DNA of 11,535 bases from Conexibacter sp. (GCA_025964215.1 JAOPZG010000389.1:1-11535), one strand, 5' to 3'; shown: positions 1 through 7,386, counted from the first letter of the stretch. Numbers and translations are program-made. The notes: generated by a model from the letters alone, not told the origin.

Positions 1-1061
1 TGGGCGTTGCCGGCGCAGTGGCAGTGGGCGGGGTCGCCGTGGCCGGGATAGCCGTCGTAGCCGATGAAGCGAAACGGCGGCCGCGCACATGCGGGCGCCG
101 CACCCGAGGCTGCGCAGGAGCGCTTCCAGCCGACCACGCGGGCGAGCCGTTCGGTGCTCTCCTGCCAGGTCACGCCGGGTGAGGGGACGAGGTCGACGGC
201 GGCGCCGAGCGGGTGCTCTCCGCCCGAGGCGTGGATGGCGTAGCAGGCGGTGACCGTCACGCGGTAGCGGCGGGCGAGCCAGATGACGTCGGGCCGGATC
301 CGGCGGTCGCACTCGATCGCCGTGCCGGCGGTGACCGTGGTCGACAGCGCCGCCAGTCCACCTGGACCGTGGTCGCGAACGACGTCGCCGAGGCGGCCGC
401 CGTCGACGGGCTGGACGTCTGCCCCGCCGCAGCCGCCACCTCCTCCTTCGGGTTGGTCGCCGCCGAAGCCGTAGCTCACGGCGCGGGCCATGACCTCGTC
501 GGCGTACTGGGCGGTGCTGTCGCCGCAGGCGCCGTAGTAGGTGCAGGCGGCGTTGTAGTAGGCCTTGTAGCTGCCGCCGGTCGGTGGGGCGTGCTTGGCC
601 TCGCGCAGGATCCGGGCCGCGGTGAAGATCGCGTCGGCCGGGTCGTCGGGATCGATGTGGCCGTCGTGGTCGGCGTCGACGCCGTAGCGCTCCCACAACG
701 TCGGCCCGTTGCCAGGGCTGCAGGGCGAACCGCGACGCACAGCGATCTGCATCGGCCCGGCACAGCCCGATCCGTTGTCTCCGGCGCAGGATCCGTGGTG
801 GCATTCCTGGGCGCCGATCGAGGCGAGGAAGGCCCAGTCGATGTCGAAGCGCCGGCCGGCGGCCTGGTAGAGGCGAAGGCGTGCCGGCGGGATCTCGGAG
901 CTCCCCGCCCCCGTGGGCGTCGAGGAGGCGGCGGCCGAGGTGCAGCCGAAGCCGGCGCCGGTGATCGCCATGACGACCCCGAGCACCGCGACGCCAAAGA
1001 GGGCGAGCGCGACGCCGGCGACGGCCAGCACCTTGCGGTTGAGGAGGACGGCGGGCGTCAT
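1..1061 (-). CDS. VirB1-like cell-wall hydrolase: lytic transglycosylase plus M15-type peptidase-like domain (partial at 3' end)
   Basis: I translated this frame by hand; it starts at ATG 1061 and stays open to the window start, giving 353 complete codons with the C-terminus missing. Residues 9-33 form one hydrophobic helix, placing the rest outside the membrane. Residues about 60-195 look like a lytic transglycosylase: candidate catalytic Glu86 in IGAQECHHG, the GPMQI motif at 102-106, and the D-x-D-G-H-I-D-P-x-D-P-A-D-A-I-F stretch common in actinobacterial members. A Gly-rich linker follows. Residues about 250-353 resemble M15 (VanY-like) peptidases: His283-x6-Asp290 in HPLGAAVDL, then H-x-H at 346/348. 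The codon at the window edge begins CA, so it is His or Gln, and the true metal ligand could lie just outside. The protein would open peptidoglycan for the conjugation channel. GGAG at 1070-1073 precedes the ATG, which overlaps the upstream stop (ATGA). Confidence 0.85.
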   Translation of the reverse strand, partial: MTPAVLLNRKVLAVAGVALALFGVAVLGVVMAITGAGFGCTSAAASSTPTGAGSSEIPPARLRLYQAAGRRFDIDWAFLASIGAQECHHGSCAGDNGSGCAGPMQIAVRRGSPCSPGNGPTLWERYGVDADHDGHIDPDDPADAIFTAARILREAKHAPPTGGSYKAYYNAACTYYGACGDSTAQYADEVMARAVSYGFGGDQPEGGGGGCGGADVQPVDGGRLGDVVRDHGPGGLAALSTTVTAGTAIECDRRIRPDVIWLARRYRVTVTACYAIHASGGEHPLGAAVDLVPSPGVTWQESTERLARVVGWKRSCAASGAAPACARPPFRFIGYDGYPGHGDPAHCHCAGNA

Positions 1062-3214
1062 GCGCGCGGCTCCGCGTCCTCGCCGTCAGCGGGCTCGTCG
1101 ACGGTGTCGGCGTCTGGGCGTCGAGCTTGGTCTGCGCGCAGCTCGTCAGCGAGTGACGGCGGCTCGTCGGTCCGTGGCTCGAGCGCTTCCTCTGCCGGCT
1201 CCGGGGTCTGCTCGTGTTGCGGCCGGGCGTGGCGGGCGCGCGGCTGCGATGGCCGCGCACGGTCCTCACCGGACGGCCTGTTGTTGGTGGTGTTCTCCTT
1301 GCGGGCTTGGTCGTCGTCGACCACCGGCCGTTCGGCGACCTCTGCCTCGTGACCCGGCGCCGTTCTCGGGCGCAGCGCGTGGCGACGAGCCGGCGGGACG
1401 TCCGGATCGGTCGTCTGGTCGTCGTCGGTGGGCTCGAGGGGCTCGGTGTCATCGGCCGGGCTGCCTTCGCCGCCGTGGTCGCGGCGAGCACTCGGGCGCC
1501 GGTGCCCCCGGTCTGCGGACGGCAACGCCGCACGCGGCGCGTCGGGCTCCCCGGTGCTCGTAGCCGACGGCTCGGAGTCGGGTGCCGTCGAGGGGTCCGG
1601 TACGTCTTCGGGATCCGCGCTGGGGGCTTCGGGATCGGCCTCTGGGCCGGGTCGCGGTCGGGATCGGCGGCGGGCAGGGCTCACCTGGCGGGCCAGATAG
1701 GCGACGCCGAGCAGCTTGCGGACCTGTGCTTCACGTCCGGGCTGCTGGCCGCTGATGGCGGCGGTGATCTGCCCGGCGAGCTTGTGGCGGTGCAGGAACA
1801 CCATCCACATCAACATCGATTGCAGCGCGAAGCTCAGCAGCCAGCCAAGGTTGGTCGTGGCGTCCTGCAGCGCGGCGATGACCGCCAGCAGCACGGCGAG
1901 GACCAGGGAGTAGGCGGCCTTGCGCACGAGGTAGGTCGCGAGTTGGCCGGCCCAGGTCTTGAACAGCTCGTGGCCGCGCCCGGGGATGATCGCGGCGACC
2001 AACGCCGGCGGTGCGAACCCGGCGAGCAGCAGGACGACCATCTGGGCCAGCAGGACCGAGACGCAGAGCGAGCCGAGCAGCAGGAAGGCGCCGAGCTCGC
2101 CAAGCAGGATTACGAGCGCGAGCAGGAGGCGCTGGTACTGGCCGCCCTTCTCCATCGCGTCGGCGACCGGCTTGTCGACGACCGCCGGCCGATAGGAGCT
2201 GGTGTTCTTGGCGGGGTCGCTGTCGGGGAGCTTCGAAGGGTCAGCGTTGTTGATGGCGTCGTACTCGGCGTCGCGATCCTCCGACCCAGGGGCGTAGCGG
2301 AGGAAGTGGTCGGGGTAGCGGACGGTGTTGTCCACGCACTCCTTGCTCGCCGTGGTCAGATGACCGACGCGATGCAGCGCTGCGCGAGCCTCGGCATCGG
2401 CCGCTGGGTCTGCGGCGAGCGGTCGGACGGCGACGGATTCGGGGTCGTGCTGCTGGCTGCCGGTGCCGCTGCGGATGCAGTGCTCGGTGCCGCCGAACTG
2501 CAGCGCCACCCACGGGCGGAACACCAAGAGGTCGAAGAGCTCGTCGGAGGTGGCGCGCCGTGCGGCGGGGCCGTTGGTGACCTGGCCGTGGGCGGTGACC
2601 GAGAGGAACGCGGCGGAGATCTCGTTGGTCCAGCGGCTGGCCTGCCCGATCGTGGCATCGGGCTTGGCGACCACACCCATCGCCAACAGGCAGAAGACCA
2701 ACGACATCGACAACGCCGAGACGGTCTCGGCGTAGCGGCGCTGCACCAGCGCGCGCCACATCGCCCAACAGCCGGCAACGATCACGGCGAGTTCCATCCA
2801 CGGTGCGCCGATGGTGTTGGCATACAGGTTGTGGATCGCGTCGCCGACCGGCGCCAGCGCTCCGGCACCGGCGGTGTCCGGGGAGCCGTTGAGCAGGTCG
2901 ACCGAGAACGCCAGCGCGAAGAGCGAGATCACCGCGTAGGCGGCAAACGCGGTGATCTGCCACAACAAGTTCGCGAGGAAGAACGCGATCATCGACGGCA
3001 CGCCGGAGGCGTCGACGCCTCCGGTCAGCGATGCCTTGACGGCGTTGAAGTGCGAGTCCAGGACGTAGTTGCCGACCGGGTAGCGATCGACCAGCCCGCT
3101 CACCGACCCGCCCGGTCCGAGGTTGGCGTACAAGTCGCTGGCGCCCCACGCCGTCGGCACGACGACCAGCAGCACGAGCACGACGACGATGCTCAGGGCC
3201 AGAGCACGCCTCAT
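1058..3214 (-). CDS. VirB6/TrbL-like polytopic conjugation protein with long charged C-terminal tail
   Basis: This 718-residue protein begins with a signal-like or first membrane helix (residues 5-24). Hydrophobic segments follow at about 73-108, 138-155, 166-183, 362-395, 393-412, 430-450 and 455-474, so it spans the membrane several times. This fits the VirB6/TrbL/TcpH channel component. A soluble loop at about 205-360 contains the phrase LVFRPWVALQFG and two cysteines (246, 293); similar PW-FG loops occur in actinobacterial members. From about residue 512 to the end the sequence is low-complexity Pro/Asp/Glu/Arg/Ser, probably disordered and cytoplasmic. The start at ATG 3214 is chosen because GGAG lies 8 bases upstream (3223-3226) and the ATG overlaps the VirB4 stop as ATGA. 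The open frame continues upstream, but that part lies inside the VirB4 gene. The family call rests on topology and context, since VirB6 proteins diverge strongly. Confidence 0.85.
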   Translation of the reverse strand: MRRALALSIVVVLVLLVVVPTAWGASDLYANLGPGGSVSGLVDRYPVGNYVLDSHFNAVKASLTGGVDASGVPSMIAFFLANLLWQITAFAAYAVISLFALAFSVDLLNGSPDTAGAGALAPVGDAIHNLYANTIGAPWMELAVIVAGCWAMWRALVQRRYAETVSALSMSLVFCLLAMGVVAKPDATIGQASRWTNEISAAFLSVTAHGQVTNGPAARRATSDELFDLLVFRPWVALQFGGTEHCIRSGTGSQQHDPESVAVRPLAADPAADAEARAALHRVGHLTTASKECVDNTVRYPDHFLRYAPGSEDRDAEYDAINNADPSKLPDSDPAKNTSSYRPAVVDKPVADAMEKGGQYQRLLLALVILLGELGAFLLLGSLCVSVLLAQMVVLLLAGFAPPALVAAIIPGRGHELFKTWAGQLATYLVRKAAYSLVLAVLLAVIAALQDATTNLGWLLSFALQSMLMWMVFLHRHKLAGQITAAISGQQPGREAQVRKLLGVAYLARQVSPARRRSRPRPGPEADPEAPSADPEDVPDPSTAPDSEPSATSTGEPDAPRAALPSADRGHRRPSARRDHGGEGSPADDTEPLEPTDDDQTTDPDVPPARRHALRPRTAPGHEAEVAERPVVDDDQARKENTTNNRPSGEDRARPSQPRARHARPQHEQTPEPAEEALEPRTDEPPSLADELRADQARRPDADTVDEPADGEDAEPRA

Positions 3215-5577
3215 GCGGCCGGCTCCGCGAGGGGCGGGGCGGTGTTCAGGGCGGCGAGCAGCTCGGGATCTGCGACGTCGATCTGGATCTCGGCGACGCG
3301 GCCGTGGAGGTCGCGCATGACGCAGCGTCCCGGCACCGCGCTCTGCAGACGGCGCACGCGGGCCTCGGTCGGATCGACCCCCGCGAGCCGCAATCCGAGT
3401 TGTGCTTGTTCTTCTGAGTCCTGGCCGAAGATGAACCACGTCCGCACGAGCTCGCGGATCCCGGGGGCGTCCTCGAGGAGCTGGGTGAGCAGCAGGACGG
3501 TGGCGTTGTAGCGCCGGGTGAAGCGCACGAGGCGGTTGATCAGCGCCCTGCCCTGGGAGGAGGAGAGCAGGAACCAGGCCTCGTCGAGGATCACGAGCTT
3601 GTGACGGGAACGATCGGTGGAGACGAGCTGCAGCGCCTTGGCGGCGACGAGCGACAGCGTCGCGACCGAGATCCGCTCGCTCCGGGTGTAGGCCGACCGC
3701 GGCACGCCCTGCTCGGGCAGGGTCAGGCCCGGGATGCGGATCGTCGTCAACGCCGCATCGGAGATGTCGGTGTCGGTGTGTTCGTCGCCGAAGCCCAGGC
3801 GGCCGAGGCCGACCTCGGCGATGACCTCAAGCGCCTGGGCGACCTCGACGCCGGCGCTGCCGTCCAGCTCGCCCAGACGGGTCAGGACGGCCCTGGTGGT
3901 TGGGTGCTCGGTACGGGCGACGTCGCGGACCGCGCGGGCCAGGGCGTGCTCCCAGGAGGCCGGCGGATCGGGCAGCAGCTCCAACAGGTAGGAGAGCGTC
4001 AGGTCCTCACGCACCTCCTCCGGCGCGACGACCAGCGGGTCCAGCCGACCGGCCGCCGCGTCGCCGGTCAACTCGAGCACCTCGAGCCGGCCGACCAAGG
4101 CGGGGATGTTGGTCCAGCCATGGTCGTCTTTGGGGTCGAAATCGATGACCCGACTCCCCGTCCCCAGAGCACCGAGGGCGATGAGCTCGGCGGTGACCGT
4201 CTTCCCCGACCCCAGCGTGCCGGCCAGCAGCACCGCGCTGGCCCTGGACTCCCTCGGTGGCGCGGTGGCGTCGTAGAGCACCGGCACCCTGATGCCGTCG
4301 GTGCTGTGACCGAGGTAGACGCCTTGGGGGTCGCCGATCAGCGTCGTTGCCGTCGGGACCATCGCGCCGAACTGCTGGGCGGTGACCTGCTGGACGTACT
4401 CCCGGACACGGCCGCCGTCGACCCGGGGCAGATGATCGAGCCAGAGCCGCTCCTGCAACCCACGCGGGCGGTACAGGACGACGTCGCCGTAGGCGGCGCG
4501 GAGCCGTTCGATGCGCCGCTCGAGCACTGGGCGGTCGGGTGCGCCGAGCGCGAGTGAGATCGAGGCGTACAACATCGGCGGACGGGCACCGGAGGCCAGG
4601 ACCTGCTCGTACTCGCGCGCGAGGGTGCGGTCGTCGTCGGCCTGCCACGCCGGCCCGTGGCTGGACTGCAGCTGGTCGCGGTAGGTCTGCTCGGCATCGA
4701 CGATGCGCTTGCGCACCTGCCCAAGCGCCTCGCGGTTGCCCAACCACCGCGCGTGCAGAACCGCGTCAACCGCGAAGTCCAGACCATCCAGCGGGACGTG
4801 CAGCAGCTCGGCGGCCGAGCCGGGGAAGACCGGCGCGTCGGCCAGCGCACCGAGACAGAGCACCGCCTGGACCCCAGTGTGCTCGTCGGTCTCGATCTGC
4901 AGGCTCGGCGGCCGCGCGGGATCCTCGAGCAGGATGGCGGCGGGCAGGCGCCAGAGGTCCCAGCCCAACGGCTCGTAGGCGGTGGCGTCGGTCTCGTCTT
5001 CGAGCAGCAGGGCGTCGGGTGCCCACAGCTTCTCCAGCGCGGGCTCGGCGACGCCGCGCAACGGGGCGCGGCGCAGCAGCCACTCAAGCTCACGGGTCTG
5101 TGCGCGGCGCAAGGTGATCGCGCCGGCCAGGCGCTCGTGAAGCCGCTGCTCGGCCTCGGCCAACGCCGCCAGGCGATGCGCGTCGACCGTGCCGAGGCCA
5201 TCTCGACCCACGAGCCCCATAAGGCGATCGCGGAGGCGATCGGCGCCGGCCAGCACAGCACCCCCGAGCTTGGTCTCCGACTCCCTGTCGAGGGCGACGC
5301 CGAGGTAGACCTCGGCCGACCGGCCGGTCCGCAGCCCATGGCGGTCATCGTTGTTGGGGTCGTCGGTTCGGTAGACGCGCCAGAGCGAGAAGTCGGCCTG
5401 CACGAGGTGAGCGAGGCGCTCAAGCTGGCGCTGCAGCGCCCACTTGTCGGTATCGGCGAGCAGCGGGTAGGCAACCGGGTCCAGGCGATAGAGCGCCAGC
5501 GCCTCACCTCCCGGCCCGAGCAGCAGGTTGGCCCGCGCATAGCCCAACCCCGCGTCGCGCGCCACGGTCGTGCTCAC
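3211..5577 (-). CDS. VirB4-type conjugation ATPase
   Basis: This 788-residue cytoplasmic ATPase would power pilus assembly or substrate transfer. The C-terminal RecA-like domain (about 430-788) has Walker A GTLGSGKT with Lys459, Walker B KLVILDEAW with Asp665 and Glu666, and a downstream LLLTQ motif (Gln699). These match the VirB4/TraC/TcpF family in content and order. The N-terminal half (1-430) is the expected less conserved VirB4 region. Length is normal for the family, and neither motif is broken. I place the start at GTG 5577: a full GGAGGT (5584-5589) sits 6 bases upstream, and the GTG overlaps the TcpE-like stop as GTGA. The frame is open further upstream, but that portion overlaps the TcpE-like gene and has no family character. 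It is the most confident call here and anchors the operon as conjugative. A VirD4/TcpA coupling protein is unlikely, because neighbours and the N-terminal half fit VirB4. Confidence 0.95.
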   Translation of the reverse strand: MSTTVARDAGLGYARANLLLGPGGEALALYRLDPVAYPLLADTDKWALQRQLERLAHLVQADFSLWRVYRTDDPNNDDRHGLRTGRSAEVYLGVALDRESETKLGGAVLAGADRLRDRLMGLVGRDGLGTVDAHRLAALAEAEQRLHERLAGAITLRRAQTRELEWLLRRAPLRGVAEPALEKLWAPDALLLEDETDATAYEPLGWDLWRLPAAILLEDPARPPSLQIETDEHTGVQAVLCLGALADAPVFPGSAAELLHVPLDGLDFAVDAVLHARWLGNREALGQVRKRIVDAEQTYRDQLQSSHGPAWQADDDRTLAREYEQVLASGARPPMLYASISLALGAPDRPVLERRIERLRAAYGDVVLYRPRGLQERLWLDHLPRVDGGRVREYVQQVTAQQFGAMVPTATTLIGDPQGVYLGHSTDGIRVPVLYDATAPPRESRASAVLLAGTLGSGKTVTAELIALGALGTGSRVIDFDPKDDHGWTNIPALVGRLEVLELTGDAAAGRLDPLVVAPEEVREDLTLSYLLELLPDPPASWEHALARAVRDVARTEHPTTRAVLTRLGELDGSAGVEVAQALEVIAEVGLGRLGFGDEHTDTDISDAALTTIRIPGLTLPEQGVPRSAYTRSERISVATLSLVAAKALQLVSTDRSRHKLVILDEAWFLLSSSQGRALINRLVRFTRRYNATVLLLTQLLEDAPGIRELVRTWFIFGQDSEEQAQLGLRLAGVDPTEARVRRLQSAVPGRCVMRDLHGRVAEIQIDVADPELLAALNTAPPLAEPAA

Positions 5578-6272
5578 GGGCACACCTCCACCCGCTCGCC
5601 CGGACCGACATCCAGCACATCGACCATCACGCCACGACGACGAGGCTCGGCCGCGACGGGCACCAGCCGCACGCCCCGCCGGCGCCGCAGCACCAACACC
5701 GGCTCGGCGAAGCGCACCCGGCACGGCCCGGTGATCCGTGCACGGTGAAGCGTCGGCTGGTGGCGGTCTGCGGCAACCGCCACCCGCAGCTCCAGCCGCC
5801 GCGACACCCCGGCCACGGGCAGGGCACTACCGAGCCGCCGGCGGCCGGCGATCCGTACCCGAGCCAGCGAGAACAGATGGCGGCGCACGCTGCGCCCCCC
5901 AGGCGCGACCTGGGTCAGCACCGTCGCGCCGACCGCCGGCAGCACGACCAGCCGCAACGGCCAGTCGACAACACCAACAACAAGCCCGGCAACCGTCAAC
6001 ACAACGACGCTCCCAAGCGCGAACAGGAGGCCCTCACGTCGCCGGCCCAGCCGCGCCGCCGACACGTAGGCCAAGCCCGACCCGGTGACGATGACCACCG
6101 GATGGACCCCGGCCAGCACAATCGCGACCAGGACGATCGCGGCGGCGTGCAGCAGCCACCGCAGCGGGACGCCGCCGGGGATCGGGAGGGTCCTGCCGTC
6201 GATCGCGTAGATGCGCCGCTCGGGTGAGAACAGGCGCTGATAGCTGCGCACGACCGCGCGCCGCTGCGTCAT
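5574..6272 (-). CDS. TcpE-like conjugation membrane protein
   Basis: This 232-residue protein opens with SYQRLFSPERRIYAIDG and then LPIP (residues 10-32). That arrangement, a Tyr-aromatic start, an R-x-I-Y-x-I-D core and an L-P-x-P turn before the first helix, is the signature of the TcpE family of Gram-positive conjugation proteins (pCW3 TcpE, Tn916-type relatives). Four hydrophobic segments follow at about 38-54, 58-72, 83-101 and 105-120. The C-terminal 110 residues are basic and predicted beta-rich, longer than minimal TcpE proteins, so an extra soluble domain is possible. In pCW3, TcpE is known to be a membrane component of the transfer apparatus; an equivalent role here is inferred. GGGAG (6282-6286) lies 9 bases before ATG 6272. 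The gene is 19 bases from the pilin stop and overlaps the VirB4 start. Confidence 0.8.
   Translation of the reverse strand: MTQRRAVVRSYQRLFSPERRIYAIDGRTLPIPGGVPLRWLLHAAAIVLVAIVLAGVHPVVIVTGSGLAYVSAARLGRRREGLLFALGSVVVLTVAGLVVGVVDWPLRLVVLPAVGATVLTQVAPGGRSVRRHLFSLARVRIAGRRRLGSALPVAGVSRRLELRVAVAADRHQPTLHRARITGPCRVRFAEPVLVLRRRRGVRLVPVAAEPRRRGVMVDVLDVGPGERVEVCP
5584..5589 (-). promoter_or_regulatory. Strong ribosome binding site fixing the VirB4 GTG start
   Basis: The minus strand reads GGAGGT six bases before GTG 5577. It lies inside the end of the TcpE-like gene and favours this GTG over start codons further upstream in the same open frame. Confidence 0.8.
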
Positions 6273-6291
6273 GAGGATCGGCTCCCGAGAC

Positions 6292-6597
6292 CTAGAAGAG
6301 CTGGTTGCCGATCGACCGGGCCGCGTTGGCGACCTGATCAGGGCTGAACACGAGCCAGGCCACGACGACGGAGGCCATCAGGAACGTCCCCAGCTCGCCG
6401 TAGCGGCGGTTGATGAGGAACATCAAGCTGACCATCGCGATCACGCCGCCGTACAACTCACCGGCGTAGTGGCGCAGCAGCTTGCTCAGGTTCGCGCCGA
6501 CATCGTTGCCCGTCTTGGCGAGGACGACCGCCGGGCAGAGCGCCAGGATGGCCAGCGCGCCGACGAGCGCCAGCGCCATCACGCGCCTCACCGACAT
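6292..6597 (-). CDS. VirB2/TrbC-like pilin candidate
   Basis: This 101-residue protein has a positively charged start and a hydrophobic signal segment ending near residue 27 (AVVLA, then Lys28). Two more hydrophobic stretches at about 50-63 and 70-86 are separated by a short basic loop (NRRYGE). Small size, a cleavable signal and two helices joined by a polar loop are typical of VirB2/TrbC pilins, and the position directly before TcpE and VirB4 supports this. TcpD-type small membrane proteins have a similar shape and cannot be excluded. AGGAGT (6605-6610) lies 7 bases before ATG 6597, inside a perfect hairpin described separately. The first 10 bases overlap the end of the ArsR-like gene, so the two are probably cotranscribed. 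Confidence 0.6.
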   Translation of the reverse strand: MSVRRVMALALVGALAILALCPAVVLAKTGNDVGANLSKLLRHYAGELYGGVIAMVSLMFLINRRYGELGTFLMASVVVAWLVFSPDQVANAARSIGNQLF

Positions 6598-7019
6598 GCC
6601 GGTGACTCCTCGTCACCGTGGTCGGGCGCGAGGTCGCCGTCCTCGATGGCGCGTAGGCGCAGGCGGTAGGCGAGTTGCTCGACCAGCCACAAGCTCGGCC
6701 AGTCGGCCAGCTCGTAGATTGGGTGCCCGCCATCGTCGGCGCGGCGCACGACGCCGGCGCGGTACAGGACCGCCATGTGGGCGCGGACCGCGCCGACCTG
6801 CTCGTCCAAGACCTCGGCGAGCTGGTCGGCGGTGGCCGGGCGCCCGTCCAGGGCGCGCATGATGCGCAAGCGCATCGGGTGACCGAGGGTGCGCAACCGC
6901 GTCGCGACGACGTCGGTGCCCAGCTCGGAGAGGTGCGACTGCGAGGCGGCGGGATGACGCCGCGTGTGGCGAGGCAGACGGCTGCCGACCTCGCGCTGAT
7001 GCTTCCTAGGAGTGCTCAT
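6588..7019 (-). CDS. ArsR-type winged-helix transcriptional regulator
   Basis: This 143-residue protein has a basic, Pro/His-rich N-terminus (1-25), then a clear ArsR-type winged helix at about 38-105. Recognisable parts are the TLGHPMRLRIMRALDGR helix, the TADQLAEVL helix, a recognition helix near residues 76-90 (GAVRAHMAVLYRAG) and a wing ending in HPIYEL. There is no Cys-x-Cys metal site in the helices, so it is probably not a classical metal sensor; the ligand is unknown. A likely job is control of the downstream transfer genes, since it is directly upstream and overlaps the pilin gene by 10 bases. I chose ATG 7019, preceded by GAGAGAGG (7022-7029); an in-frame ATG 24 codons further upstream would add a non-conserved extension. 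The operator is not identified; candidates are the gap upstream and the hairpin at 6600-6618. Confidence 0.85.
   Translation of the reverse strand: MSTPRKHQREVGSRLPRHTRRHPAASQSHLSELGTDVVATRLRTLGHPMRLRIMRALDGRPATADQLAEVLDEQVGAVRAHMAVLYRAGVVRRADDGGHPIYELADWPSLWLVEQLAYRLRLRAIEDGDLAPDHGDEESPACR
6600..6618 (-). promoter_or_regulatory. 7-bp hairpin presenting the pilin ribosome binding site in its loop
   Basis: On the minus strand CGGTGAC, loop GAGGA, GTCACCG form a perfect 7-bp stem with a 5-base loop ending 2 bases before ATG 6597. The Shine-Dalgarno GAGGA forms the loop. It may tune translation, bind an RNA-binding protein, or act as DNA dyad for the ArsR-like regulator. It also lies within the coding end of that gene, so coding constraint could explain part of it. 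Confidence 0.55.
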
Positions 7020-7119
7020 ACACCTCTCTCCGCACAGGCCCACCGAGACTGCTAGATCAATTGCAAGTCGGTGTTCTTGCTCGGACATCGATACCGCGTT
7101 CTCGTAGTCATTGAGAAGC
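7020..7119 (-). promoter_or_regulatory. AT-richer gap before the ArsR-like gene; candidate transfer-operon promoter
   Basis: This 100-base gap is visibly richer in A and T than its surroundings and precedes the transfer operon. A weak promoter-like pair on the minus strand is TTCTCA (7112-7117) and TATCGA (7088-7093), 18 bases apart. A weak 5-bp dyad (GCAAG/CTTGC, 7063-7080) lies downstream of it. Neither is decisive. Confidence 0.3.
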
Positions 7120-7386
7120 TCATAGCGACTTGTACCTGATGTACACGCCGGTGAAGGCCGCCGGGAGTCCGAGGACGCCACCCATGATCGCGCCGGAGAC
7201 CGCGGCGCCAAAGCGCGCGCCGACCCACCACCCGGCCATCACGGCGACGGCGTTTAGGACGATTAGCACGAGCCCGGCCCCCGATGCATCGACGCGCTCG
7301 TGCCCCACGGGCGCGGCTCGGCTCGATGGTCGCGGAGCGGCGACCGGGATCCGCTCGGCGGCCTGCTCAGCCACAGAAGAACTCAC
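7120..7386 (-). CDS. Small two-helix membrane protein, AtpI/AtpZ-like
   Basis: This 88-residue protein has a polar, Ala/Pro/Arg-rich N-terminus (1-34) and two hydrophobic helices at about 37-56 and 62-84 joined by a short Gly/Arg-containing turn (WWVGARFG). It ends with GVYIRYKSL. The pattern (helix, G-x-x-x-G-x-x-x-D/R-like turn, Gly-rich second helix, basic end) resembles the AtpI/AtpZ family, which aids F-type ATP synthase assembly. No ATP synthase genes are in the window, so the resemblance may be only topological, and the role here is unknown. GTG 7386 is the first start in frame after the sigma-factor coding becomes constrained; another GTG lies at 7374. Either overlaps the end of the sigma gene, suggesting coupled translation. 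I see no strong Shine-Dalgarno. Confidence 0.5.
   Translation of the reverse strand: MSSSVAEQAAERIPVAAPRPSSRAAPVGHERVDASGAGLVLIVLNAVAVMAGWWVGARFGAAVSGAIMGGVLGLPAAFTGVYIRYKSL

Noticed and set aside
213..1563. Long plus-strand open frames over the hydrolase region
   Set aside because: They are low-complexity Ala/Gly/Arg/Val translations antisense to a gene with clear transglycosylase motifs; GC-rich DNA produces such shadows.
3215..3439. 75-codon N-terminal extension of the VirB6-like frame
   Set aside because: It overlaps the conserved end of VirB4, is Arg/Pro-rich and precedes a good signal-like start with GGAG and an ATGA overlap.
5578..5724. N-terminal extension of the VirB4 frame
   Set aside because: It overlaps the TcpE-like gene and lacks family character; the GTG at 5577 has a full GGAGGT 6 bases upstream.
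1214..5748. Long plus-strand open frames opposite the VirB6, VirB4 and TcpE-like genes
   Set aside because: No recognisable domains, and the opposite strand carries Walker motifs and membrane helices with normal codon bias.
7063..7080. GCAAG/CTTGC dyad upstream of the ArsR-like gene
   Set aside because: Only 5-bp arms with an 8-base spacer; too weak to call an operator.
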